From assembly GCA_017163975.1 (NCBI GenBank), contig JAFFSR010000316.1:2888001-2952000 (forward strand): 64,000 bases of DNA, in the 5' to 3' direction. This DNA comes from Anastatus disparis. Taxonomy: Eukaryota > Arthropoda > Insecta > Hymenoptera > Eupelmidae. Under the pieces are notes generated by a model. It had not been told where the DNA came from and searched no databases. It saw only the letters and a program-made list of their open reading frames with translations. Of this stretch, positions 44,270-55,252 are shown one piece after another (within the stretch, counting starts at the first letter, position 1; every line of letters starts with the position of its first letter). A program made the position numbers and the translations under genes.

Positions 44270-47095
44270 ATGGTTATACAAAATTCATTCAACATTTTAA
44301 CTGAGCAAAAGTAAACCAAAATCAATATTCCAAATATTATATATTATAAACATTCAATAAAATAGATAATTTATGTTCTATTATTTTTTCAGTAATTTTC
44401 ACAAATGAACCTGTTAAGGAATTTTTTGGTAATGATGCTGTGTTAAATTGGGAGACATTGATATAGATATGCAAAATTCATTCAACTTTTTAACTGGGCA
44501 AATGTGAACCAAAATCAATATTCCAAATATTTTATATTAATATTTTTCTCGCACTCAGAGCGCAAAATACTATTTTGACCAGCTGTTGTGAGGGAGCAAA
44601 ATACCTCTTTGCCTCCCTAGGGAGAAAAATGAATTCGAACTTATAAAAAACTCGAAAATCTAACCCGATATCTTTATACGCTAGCCAGTATGTGTAACTT
44701 GATACTGTAACCCGTTATCTTTATAGCCAGTCAAATATTTTTCTTTGGATTGTGAATTCTGCGAATTGCAAAATTCTCCGAATTGCAAAGGGTAGAAAAA
44801 TTTCTTGGAAAAATTCGAATAAATTAATAACTGTTTTCAAACTATTAGTATGATTAATTTAATAGTTATATTGCTCATCACATCAGCCAACTGCTCAACC
44901 CCAAATCATAAATTCTTAGAAGTTAAGGGTGGACATATTCCACGAAAAAGTTTATAGCTGCTTTTAATTCGTTCGTTCAGTGTCAGACGTACCTTGCTCG
45001 TCGCATTGAAGAAATTCTTTCATTTCACGTTTTGTGTGTATTTTAAATATGAATATTAAAAAAATGAATAACGAATCAGAATCTCATAGTAAAAGTGGAG
45101 TGACTACAGAAATACTTTAACAAGCAAAGATGATTACTTTAAATTTGCTACCGTAAAAGTCTAAAATGAAATATACAGCTACGTGTAAGGAGTTATTTTA
45201 AAGAGTTGTCAAAACATGTATGAAATTAAAAATAATATTTTTAGCGCTCTTCGTGTGAGAAAATAGTACGTGCAACGCGGGAGCATATAGGTGTTTGCCG
45301 ACGAGTGCGAGTTTGGCGCTTGAGCGTAGCGAAAGCTATTTTGCTCCCTTGTTGCACAATGTACTATTTCAGCAATTTTAACAAATAAACCTGTTAAGGA
45401 ATTTTTTGGTAATGATACTGAGTAAAATTATATTTTTTCATAGTAACAATAGTTATGATTTAAAATATTTTGTATGTGAATACATAACTGTAATCGTTCT
45501 TTATAAACAAGAAAACACTGATGATGCACTGCTATCTTTACAACGTTTATGAACTGTACTTAAAAAATTCCCCAAACATGAAAAATTATCTAGTATTGGA
45601 ATCAGTGATATGAATATGCAAAATTCATTCAACTTATTATCTGGGCAAATGTAAACCAAAATAAATATTCCAAATATTATATATTATAAACATTTAATAA
45701 AATAGATAATTTATATTTTAATATTTTTTCAGCAATTTTCACAAATGAATCTGTTAAGGAATTTTCTGGTAATGATGCTGAGTTAAATTAGGAGACATTG
45801 ATATGGATATGCCAAATTCATTCAACTTTTTTACTAGGTAAATGTAAACCAAAATCAATATTCCAAATATTATATATTATAAACATTTAATAAAATAGAT
45901 AATTTATGTTTTAATATTTTTTCAGCAATTTTAACAAATGAACCTGTTAAGGAATTTTTCGGTAATGATTTTGAATAAAATTATATTTTTTCATAGTAAC
46001 AATAGTTATAATTTGAAATATTTTATATGTGAATACATAACTGTAATCGTTCTTTATAAACAAGAAAACACTGATGATGCACTGCTATCTTTACAACGTG
46101 TATAAACTGTACTTAAAAAATTCTACAAACATGGAAAATTATCTAGTATAGGAATCAGTGATATGGATATGCAAAATTCTTTCAACTTTTTAACTGAGCA
46201 AATGTAAACCATAATCAATATTCCAAATATTATATATTATAAACATTCAATAAAATAGATAATTTATGTTCTAATATTTTTTCAGTAATTTTCACAAATG
46301 AACCTGTTAAGGAATTTTTAGGTAATAATGCTGAGTTAAATTGGGAGACATTGATATGGATATGCAAAATTCATTCAACTTTTTTACTAGGTAAATGTAA
46401 ACCAAAATCAATATTCCAAATATTATATATTATAAACATTTAATAAAATAGATAATTTATGTTTTAATATTTTTTCAGCAATTTTAACAAATGAACCTGT
46501 TAAGGAATTTTTCGGTAATGATTTTGAATAAAATTATATTTTTTCATAGTAACAATAGTTATAATTTGAAATATTTTATATGTGAATACATAACTGTAAT
46601 CGTTCTTTATAAACAAGAAAACACTGATGATGCACTGCTATCTTTACAACGTGTATAAACTGTACTTAAAAAATTCTACAAACATGGAAAATTATCTAGT
46701 ATAGGAATCAGTGATATGGATATGCAAAATTCTTTCAACTTTTTAACTGAGCAAATGTAAACCAAAATCAATATTCCAAATATTATATATTATAAACATT
46801 CAATAAAATAGATAATTTATGTTCTAATATTTTTTCAGTAATTTTCACAAATGAACCTGTTAAGGAATTTTTAGGTAATAATGCTGAGTTAAATTGGGAG
46901 ACATTGATATGGATATGCAAAATTCATTCAACTTTTTAACTGGGCAAATGTAAACCAAAATCAATATTCCAAATATTATATATTATAAACATTTAATAAA
47001 ATAGATAATTTATGTTTTAATATTTTTTCAGCAATTTTAACAAATGAAACTGTTAAGGAATTTTTTGGTAAAGATGCTGTGTTAAATTGGGTGAC
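44270..47095 (+). repeat. Exon-like tandem array with ~200-bp and ~550-bp units
   Basis: The core unit reads ATATGGATATGCAAAATTC ... GGGCAAATGTAAACC ... TATTTTTTCAGCAATTTT ... AATGAACCTGTTAAGGAATT. Short units lack, and long units include, a block with AAGAAAACACTGATGATGCA. One ~552-bp segment is duplicated almost exactly (starts near 45828 and 46380). The array is interrupted by the insertion at 44545-45366, and a detached partial copy flanks the palindrome at 43040. Two stretches of each unit look like exons bordered by GTAAAC and TTTTTTCAG. Confidence 0.7.
44545..45366 (+). mobile_element. Insertion with GGGAGCAAAATA inverted ends
   Basis: This ~820-bp block breaks the tandem array. Its left end carries ATACTATTTTG and GGGAGCAAAATACC; its right end carries the inverted versions (GCTATTTTGCTCCC and GTACTATTT). 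Inside, TTCGTTCAGTGTCAGACGTA resembles an insect initiator followed by a downstream promoter element, about 60 bp before a short ATG-led ORF (MNIKKMNNESES..., about 45050-45119). The element class is not identified. Confidence 0.5.
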
Positions 47096-47339
47096 ACATT
47101 AACAAATTCATGATAAGTATCCTTTCATCAAAAAGTTATTTAGTTCGTATCAATAGAACAAAATAATAAAGGCATCCATGCTAATTTCTCAAAAAGTGTT
47201 ATAAAAATTCTAATTTGTAAAGAAAAATCAAAATGACGTTTACAATTTATCATCGCTAAATATGATTTATGTATATAAATGTATAAGGCAATTAAATTCA
47301 GGCATTGTTATATTTCTATTTAATGAATATTTTGTAATT

Positions 47340-47640
47340 TTCAAAAGTTTTTCTTCTTTTTGCAGTCAAGAATATTTTACAAACAAATTTTAAAGCAAAT
47401 TCTTTGAGTAGTTTACGTAAAATACAAAAAAGAATTAAAAAAAAAATTCTAATGAAATTTTTCAAAATGCTCTTAAATTAAAACTGCTCTGAGAAAATTA
47501 GTTTTCCAAAGCTTGTTTTCTTCAGAAAGTAGCAAATAACTTGCATACTAATTTTGGAGCAAATATATCGAATGGTTTTCGTAAAATATAAAAAAAATTA
47601 AAAATAAAAATTTTTTAAAAAATTTTAAAAATGCTCTAAA
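47340..47640 (+). repeat. Family X tandem-unit fragment
   Basis: Two to three diverged ~130-150-bp units, the same boxes as at 40.4-41.4 kb, without recognised 5' or 3' ends. Confidence 0.55.
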
Positions 47641-47644
47641 ATTA

Positions 47645-47935
47645 AAAGTGCTTGTCGGCTAGTTTGTCATCATTTCTTTCGATCACGAGTTGTTGCTAGC
47701 TGGTTTCAGACGTCTAGTCAACGCTTTCTTTCTGGCTTATTCATATAGTTTAATATATTTCTTATACTTCAACGTCTTATTATTTTATAGAATATTCTGC
47801 CCGTAACAAGATTATTAAGTTATGGATATATTTCAATGAGCTTTTTTTTTACTTGTTCAACTTCGTAATTATTAATACCTGTAAATTTTTCTTTTTCTTC
47901 TGATATTTTTTCATAGTAACAATGTATTATTAAAA
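47645..47935 (+). repeat. Direct repeat with 52355-52640
   Basis: Both copies contain CTTGTCGGCTAGTTTGTCAT, ATCACGAGTTGTT and ATATTC(T/C)GCCCGTAACAAG, followed by the CATAGTAACAAT element of the tandem array. The orientation is the same. The two copies bracket the damaged Helentron fragment and its solo LTR. Confidence 0.65.
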
Positions 47936-47989
47936 AAAAGATATTATTAAATCAAAAATTAATAATAATAGTAATAAAAAAAATTTAAT

Positions 47990-50240
47990 AATATAAAATT
48001 AAATAAAAGGAATATATCAATTATGAAAAAAGAAAAATAATGAAATATTAAAGAAGATATTTAAAAAAAAATAAAAAATTTATTGTACAATATTAATAAA
48101 CATAAAAATTTTTTAAAATATTATGATAAAAAAAATGGAAAAATGAATAATAAATTAAAAAATAATGAAAATAAAAGTAAAAATATTAGATTAAAAATAA
48201 ATCGTTTAAATCATCAATATAGAGTGAATGAAAATAAAAATAATTTATTCATATGTAAAAAGTTAAGATAACAATAAGATTATAAAATAAATGAAAAAAT
48301 AAAAAATAAAAATTATAAGAAAATTATAAGAAAATCAAAAGAATATAGAAAAAAAAGAAAATCAATAAAATATTGAAAATAACATTTAATAAATATCTCC
48401 GAAAAATTTTAAATTAAATGAAAATTATAAAAATTTAATAAGTAATAAAAATTTACGTGATAATAATAATTATAAGTTAAACGTTGTCACGGTATTCTAC
48501 TGTGTTCAAATCTTGCGCGCTTAGGTAAAATCGAATGACACGCGCTCAGTCATATACCTCGTATAAGTTACGTCAAGAAGCACGTAACTCGATGAGCAGT
48601 GCGCGCGCGAGGAGCAAGAAAGTCACGAGGCAAGACAGAACATTTCCGGCTGTTCATAAGCGCACACGTTGGCTTATATATATTCCTGCCCTGTGCGAGA
48701 GACATTGTTTAGCGGCCTACAAGCACGCATCATCGCCATATCTTTCGGCTTTTATTTAAGTCTTAACTTAATTAACGCGTTGGTGTAGTGCCCCATATAG
48801 TTTTGGATAAAAGGATAAAGGAAGATCGTTGCTAGAAGATCGTCATCATCTCCTGGTTGTACATGCTGGTCTTGGCTGCCTCCGAGGAGTTGCAGCGATC
48901 AAGAAATCGATCTTTTGCTTGGCTGTTCCCTTCGAGCCTCAGCGACCGGGTTGCGACGTGCTGTCTGTATCGTTGGCCAACGGCGGTATATCTCCGGCGT
49001 ATGTATTTTGGTTATCATAGAAGCTTCTACGCGTATTTGTAAGTTTATCTTATTTTATCTACTTGGCTAAAATTTCTTTCCTCGAGGAGAGAAATCTTAG
49101 CCAAGTAGAGAGGCGCGCGTTCATTGTAATATCTTAGGATAATTCAGTTCGCGTCGCGTCCCCCCTTAGAATTATCATTATTAACTCTTATTCTTATTTT
49201 TTACCTAAATTCGTTTTATTGTATTTCTTTCTTTACATATTTAATAAATTTACATTAAGTTTAAAGACCTTTATCAATTTGCTTATCCCGACGCCTCCGC
49301 GGTCCTTATTTTTAATATCATATAATATATATATCGTTGTGTAAAATAAGGAAAGCAGTGCTGCCAGCATCGCGTCTCTTGATCAGGTAAGAGAGAGAGA
49401 CGCTCAGTGACGAGTATATAGTATGAAGTCTTGTCGCTAGTCAATATATGTTGGACTAACTAGCACCATAAAGTTTGCCGCGTATTATATATATGATTAT
49501 TTTCTTACGAGTTGTCGGCAACTCTATTCATAATAAAATTTGTAGACTTAGCGAAATTTGATATTAAATTAATAGCTATTTCTTTTTGTAACGGGCAAAA
49601 TAACCGTTACAACGTGAAACATAAAAATATTTTAAGGAATAAAAATTTACGTTTAAATGATAATTATAAATTAAACAACAATATTAAAAATTTAAATTTG
49701 AATAAAAAATTACTTTTCAAATCTTATTATAAATTTAATAATAAAAAAAAAATATTATTATAAATAAAAATTTACGTAACAAAATAAATTATAAATCAAA
49801 AGAGAAAATAAAAAATATTATTAGAAATAAAAATTTACGTAGAAAAGATAAATATAAATTAAATGAAAATAAATTAGATCATATTAATAACGATAGTTTA
49901 CGTTCACAAAAAAATTATAAAGTAAACGAAAATATTTAAAATCTAATAAGAAATAAATATTTACGATGTCAATAAAATGATAAAATATCTCAAAATATAC
50001 TTAACAAATATAGAATGATAAATTAAAGATTTAACACAATATACAATAATAATGAATATGTAAATAATATAAAAAGAATTAAGTTGAAGAGAAAAAATAC
50101 ATTAAAGATGTATTCACAAAATGGTTGAGGATGGATTGTAGATAGAACAAATAGTTTAAGAAGCAAGGAATATTGACTCTCGTAGTTGTGTAGAGCTACA
50201 GGCGGTGGTAACCACGATTTCATTTTAATTAATTATATGA
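47990..50240 (+). pseudogene. Second Helentron copy, 5' coding remnant (split by a solo LTR)
   Basis: The reading NNKLKNNENK / INRLNHQYRVNENKNN (48083-48271) and the Lys/Asn-rich stretch after the LTR (49616-50130) parallel the N-terminal region of the Helentron at 57660-58470. Frames are broken many times. The LTR insertion at 48485-49611 lies within a LNENIKNL-type segment. Confidence 0.6.
48485..49611 (+). mobile_element. Solo LTR, 1127 bp, with ACGT target duplication
   Basis: It starts TGTCACGG and ends CCGTTACA (TG...CA with short inverted tips). ACGT precedes it (48481-48484) and follows it (49612-49615). It is GC-richer than the Helentron remnant it interrupts. AATAAATTTACATT near 49240 could be a polyadenylation signal. 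No internal retroelement genes are attached, as expected after LTR-LTR recombination. The family is unknown; 4-bp duplications fit Gypsy-type elements. Confidence 0.75.
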
Positions 50241-50559
50241 AAATAATTAAATAATTTTAACATTTCTTTAAATTACTTTTAATAATCAAGTTTATTATAT
50301 GTAATTATTTTAAAATAAAATAAAAAAGACCAACACGCCTTAAAATACCATACATTATTTATTATTTAAATTTTATTAAAAATTATTTAATGTAAGGTTT
50401 AAATAACAGTACCTCTTCGGGTGGTGTGGAAATCTGTTATTTCTATATAATTGAAATATCTAACAATATTTTACAGAATTTTAAATTAAGTTATTACAAT
50501 ATTAATACTACTCGAAATAACATAATTTATTTAGAAAGTATTAAAGAATTATAACCTCG

Positions 50560-50724
50560 CTAAGAAAGAATGATTTTTCCTTATATACCATTAATGCAAA
50601 TTAGAGCATTACTTTTATATGTTTTAAATCTACAATTAAATTTCAAAGGAAGTTTTTTTTTTTTTAAGTAAATGTCAACGAAATGATTAAAATTTTACTT
50701 TAATTAATTCTAAACATAAAAAAT
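50560..50724 (+). pseudogene. Fragment of the Helentron DUF6570-like domain
   Basis: IPLMQIRAL and the following sequence correspond to 58800-58950 of the intact Helentron, including NEMIKIL. Several indels. Another shorter fragment with the same NEMIKIL segment is at 52960-53045. Confidence 0.6.
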
Positions 50725-51465
50725 TTTGATGAAGAATCTGTCGAATTTTCTTGTCTACTTGGATACACAAGTTAGGTTTCCCGTAAAAGAACTATTATAA
50801 AAAAAATTTTATTTTTATATTTCAGCATATTCATTAATATATTTCCCATATTGTTTGTTTGTTTAATTTAAAAGAATATTGAAACGTAGTTTTATATGAA
50901 TCTGACGTTTCTAAAATGGTATATGTTACATTTGAACTACTACTATTTAGGTCTTTTTTTTCTATATATTTTGAATAAAAAACTTTCTTCGTTGATTTTC
51001 CAATAGATGGGGACCAGTTTTTTCACTTCTTTTATTAGATTTGCACGGTACAAGTAATTATATCACGATAATATTGCAAAATTATCTTTTTTTTTATCTT
51101 GATAAACATTAAATTCTATAATCAATTGAAAGATTTTAAGGCGATATCAACAATTAAAGGTAATTCTTCAAACTTACAGTTCATATTTATAACAACTCTA
51201 CAACAAATTGTATTCAACATAGAAGGTTATTTTTGAACTAAAATTTTCATAGGTATAAGTTGTGAAATGGAAAATTAACTTATTTTTAAAGTCGCCTTAA
51301 TTTAAAATTCTTTTGCTTTTTGAAATTCTAATCATATTATTGAGGTATTATGATATTTTTGTAAAAAATTGTAATAAAAAAATATCTTTCCGTTTTTTTT
51401 GATGAAATCTCTTTATTTTTTCGTAACAATAGAATGAAAAAGTAAGAAAGAAAATAAAAATGCCA
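50725..51465. other. AT-rich spacer
   Basis: Contains a weak CAATAGATGGGGACC echo (about 51001) of the repeat block seen in the Helitron at 38-40 kb. Otherwise nothing recognised. Confidence 0.4.
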
Positions 51466-51469
51466 ATTA

Positions 51470-51865
51470 ATGAGCATATTGGCATGATGCTGGTACTCTT
51501 TCTGTATCACTGAAATTATAATTCAATAAGGTTAATTTAAATGTTAACCACTACATTATATCCAATGAAATAATGAACATATTGGCATGATGCTGGTACT
51601 CTTTCTATATCACTAAAATTATAATTAAATAATGTATGAAAATGACAATTAATGAGCATATTGGCATGATGCTGGTACTCATTCTGTATCACTAAAATTA
51701 TTAAAATTATAATTCAATAAGGTTAGTTTAAATGTTAGCCACTACATTTTATCCAATGAATTAATGAACATATTGGCATGATGCTAGTACTATTTCTGTA
51801 TCACTAAAATTATAATTTAATAACGTTAATTTAAATGTTAACCACTACATTTTATCCAATGAAAT
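51470..51865 (+). repeat. Four tandem ~100-bp repeats with alternating subtypes
   Basis: CATATTGGCATGATGCTGG recurs at about 51476, 51577, 51657 and 51769. GAGCAT and GAACAT variants alternate, which points to duplication of a dimer. No coding value. Confidence 0.8.
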
Positions 51866-52354
51866 GCCAGTATTGTCATCGATAACATTATATCCTGTGG
51901 ATGTTACAAAACCTTTTCTGACTTATTGAGATATAATTAAAAAATTCATTTTTTAATAGATTCTTACGTTTTCATGTTATTAATTTATTATATTGTGGAT
52001 ATCTTTTTATCACGACTAAGCTTTGTAAATCCAAGTAATCAATTTTCGTGACGGTAATTAAATTACTGAAATGATAATTAAAATAAACTGATAGATTTAT
52101 TATGACGTTAATCGCGTTAGTGAGAAATGTCTACTGTACTACTGGTGTAAAATCGCAGATACGTCTTCGCTGCGTCGATCGTGGATTCGTGCTTCTCTAT
52201 GCTCTAGTCGGATTTTAGTAGGCTACTTCTTTTTTGGTGCTATAATCGTATTTATACTTGCTGGTTGGTTGTTTCTCACTTCTCTATTCTTCTAGAAGTT
52301 TCTACCTTGTGACTTCTGTTTTTCCATGCATTACTTTGTTGGTTCTCTATAGGT
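51866..52354. other. Family X-like internal fragment and spacer
   Basis: TTGTGGATATCTTTTTATCACGACTAAG at about 51994 matches the interior of family X copy 3 (about 55540). The remainder shows no gene. Confidence 0.4.
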
Positions 52355-53045
52355 CTCAACTTGTCGGCTAGTTTGTCATCATTTCTTTTGATCACGAGTT
52401 GTTCCTAGCTGGTTTTAGACGTCTAGTCAACGCTTTCTTACTGGCTTATTTATTTAGTTTAATATATTTCCTATTTTTCAACGTTTTATTATTTTCTAGA
52501 ATATTCCGCCCGTAACAAGATTTTTAAGTTATGGATATATTTGAATGAGCTTTTTTTTTACTTGTTTAACTTCGTAATTATTAATATCTGTAATTTTTTC
52601 TTCTTTTTCTAATATTTTTTCATAGTAACAATAGTTATGATTTAAAATATTTTGTATGTGAACATTCAATAAAATAGATAATTTATGTTTTAATATTTTT
52701 TCAGCAATTTTCATAAATGAACCTGTTAAGGAATTTTTAGGTAATGATGCTGAGTTAAATTGTGAAACGTTGATATGGATATACAAAATTCATTCAGCTT
52801 TTCAAGAAAATAATTAGATAATTTTTTATTAATTTTAACATGTCTTTAAATTACTTTTAATAATCAAGTTTATTTCATATAATTCTTTAAAAATAAAATA
52901 AAAAAAACCAACGCGTCTTTAAATACCATACATTATTTATTATTTAAATTTTAAATATACAATTAAATTTTAAAGGAAGTGTCGTTATTATGCAAGTAAA
53001 TATAAACGAAATGATTAAAATTTTATTTAAATAAATTATAAACAT
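52355..53045 (+). repeat. Direct-repeat partner and Helentron crumbs
   Basis: 52355-52640 repeats 47645-47935. 52640-52800 is one unit of the exon-like array. 52810-52960 repeats 50250-50390, and 52960-53045 is a DUF6570-like crumb. The block reads as a rearranged duplication of the 47.6-50.7-kb region. Confidence 0.5.
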
Positions 53046-53400
53046 TCCCTTAACTAGCGACGCAATCTAATTTTTAGCAGAAATCCACTCCCAACACTAT
53101 ATCTTGATCCTCATATTTAATAATTTTTACTGTTAATAAATTGACGACGCCATCTATGTCCAAACTAAGTTGAAGTACTCCTACAACCTTCTATATTTTA
53201 TCTATTACAGTTTTAATCAGCGTGTTATTTTCTTTAAATCTGTCTTGAAATTGTTCATGAACGCGAGGACCAATCAAAGATACCATTTCTTCAGGATCGA
53301 ACAATGCTTTAAATGGTTTTCCAGACAAAATAATTCGAAGAAAATTCCTATTTTCTGTAGCCATTCCTGCTATTTTCTTCTTCTGTTCTTTTATATGCGA
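53046..53400 (-). pseudogene. Retroelement protease-like remnant
   Basis: On the minus strand from about 53364 a frame begins MATENRNFLRII, continues GKPFKALFD and ends VLGVDFC at about 53072, with one in-frame stop. The spacing between ALFD and VLGVDF is that of a Gypsy-type pepsin-like protease, but the catalytic DTGA/DSGA is replaced by DPEE. It is probably a decayed copy of an unrelated LTR element running toward lower coordinates. Confidence 0.45.
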
Positions 53401-53469
53401 TGAAAAATTTTATGTTTCGTATTGCCTCTCTCCCCCCCCTTGTTTTGCAAGGGAAAGAGCTTGTTTACT

Positions 53470-54345
53470 TTATGCCCATATGGAAAAAATTTTTGGATAT
53501 AATTGTAAATAACTGTTAATAACTGTAAATAAATGTAAATAAATGTAAATAACTGTAAATAACTGTAGAAAAGTGTTAAAAAATGTGGGAATTGAGACAT
53601 AAATAACAGTTATTTACAATTATTTACAATTATTTACTGTTATTTACACTTATTTACAGTTATTAACTGTTATTTACACTTATTAACTGTTATTTACACT
53701 TATTTGCAATTATTTATATTTATTTACAGTTATTTACATTTATTCACTTTTTTCACAATTATTTACAGTTATTTACGATTATTTATAGTTTTTTACAATT
53801 ATTTGCAGTTATTTACATTTTCGAAAATTACCACGAATTTATTCAATAATTTTATATATAGGCGAAAATTTTTAAAAATGTGAATAACTGTAAATAATTG
53901 TAAAAAACTATGGAAAATTGTAAATAGTTGTAAATAATTATAAATAACTGTAAATAACTGTAAAAAACTGTAAATAACTGTAAATAACTATAAATAATTG
54001 TAAATAATTATTAATAACATTAAATTATCCACTAATTCAAAAATTTTTGAAAATGTAAATAACTGTAAATAATTATAAATAACTGTAAATAATTATGAAT
54101 AATTGTAAATAATTATAAACAACTGTAAATAATTGTAAATAATTGTAAATAACTGTAAATAACAGTTAATAACAGTTAATAACTGTAAATAACTGTAAAT
54201 AATAGTAATTAATAATAAATAATAGTAAATAACTGTAAATAACTATTATTTATGTCTCAATTCCTACATTTTTTAACATTTATTTACGATTATTTACTAT
54301 TATTTACAGTTTTTCACATAAATTATTTCCATATGGGTGTGTAAA
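53470..54345. repeat. Decamer (TAAATAACTG)n array that switches strand three times
   Basis: A ten-base repeat and its variants run in forward orientation (53505-53575), then inverted (53605-53825), forward (53875-54245) and inverted again (54275-54320). The outer sequences CCATATGGAAA and TGGGAATTGAGACATAAATA are themselves inverted at the other side (54242-54345). The block could form very large alternative hairpins. Confidence 0.85.
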
Positions 54346-54990
54346 GCGTTGTCTCAGAATTCGATCATCTTGCTTCTCTAAAAATGGATTCATTGGTGAG
54401 GTTTTACTTTGTCTTCTTTCCTTCCTCTTTTTTCCTTCTGTCAAAGTTTGAATCAGTTTTGATAAGTTTGATTGACTATTTGATTATTACTCATCTCGTC
54501 ACCACTACTAGAATCTTCGGAAGTACTATTTTCACTACACGAATTATTAAGAGCCTTCTTTGAGTTGTTGATTTTCGTTATCTGCACGTTGCCCTTATTA
54601 TTTGCTATATTTGAAGTTCCTCGTACTCCTCATTTCATTACAGATACAGGAGAATCTGGTAATGCGATGTTTATCGGCTCTGAAATAAGCAAATATCTCT
54701 CTAGATAAAGATTTTGAATCACCTATGCTGTTTTTATTCTTCTTGGAGTTCTGTTTTTCTCCTTAGTATTTCTTCGATTTCTGGAGAAAGACGCACAGAT
54801 ATCCTTTTCCATTGTGGTACTGGAGGTGGTAATTTTAAATTGCTCCAGATAGGTAATTCTGATTCTTTTAGTAATTTATTTCTCTGTTCATGTTGTTAGA
54901 GTATAGGATGACTAGTTCTCGTTACTAACGTTGTTGATTGTGATTTTAAAGTTTCTTGTATAGAGGGCGGTGCTCGAGGAATTATTTATG
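54346..54990 (-). pseudogene. Gag-like remnant of the same decayed retroelement
   Basis: Minus-strand coding-like pieces include ESELPIWSNLKLPPPVPQWK and the following LSPEIEEILRRKTELQEE (about 54870-54736). Ser/Asn-rich fragments follow on to about 54400. Direction and position fit an upstream Gag-like part of the protease remnant at 53.1-53.4 kb, split by the decamer array. No intact frame. Confidence 0.35.
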
Positions 54991-55252
54991 ATTTTCATTT
55001 CATTGGTTTTAAATGAAATAGTTATTTTTAATTGATTGAAAAAAATATAGTGACATGGAAATACCACGAAACAATACAGTAAATATATTTATAAAATAAT
55101 GAAAAAATCTTTCATAAATAATTCATGAAAAACTTCTAGAAATATGATAATAATTTTATAAATTTATATTTTTTGTTGGTATTTTATATAACATTAGATT
55201 ATTAATGATATTTTTGAATTATATAAATGTTATTAATGTTTACTTATATAAG

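Noticed and set aside
51470..51865. CRISPR-like array
   Set aside because: The repeats are ~100 bp, tandem without spacers, and diverged; the window is eukaryotic in character.
52529..52786. Minus-strand ORF of 85 codons
   Set aside because: It is the antisense of one unit of the exon-like tandem array; the sense strand shows the better coding-like signal.
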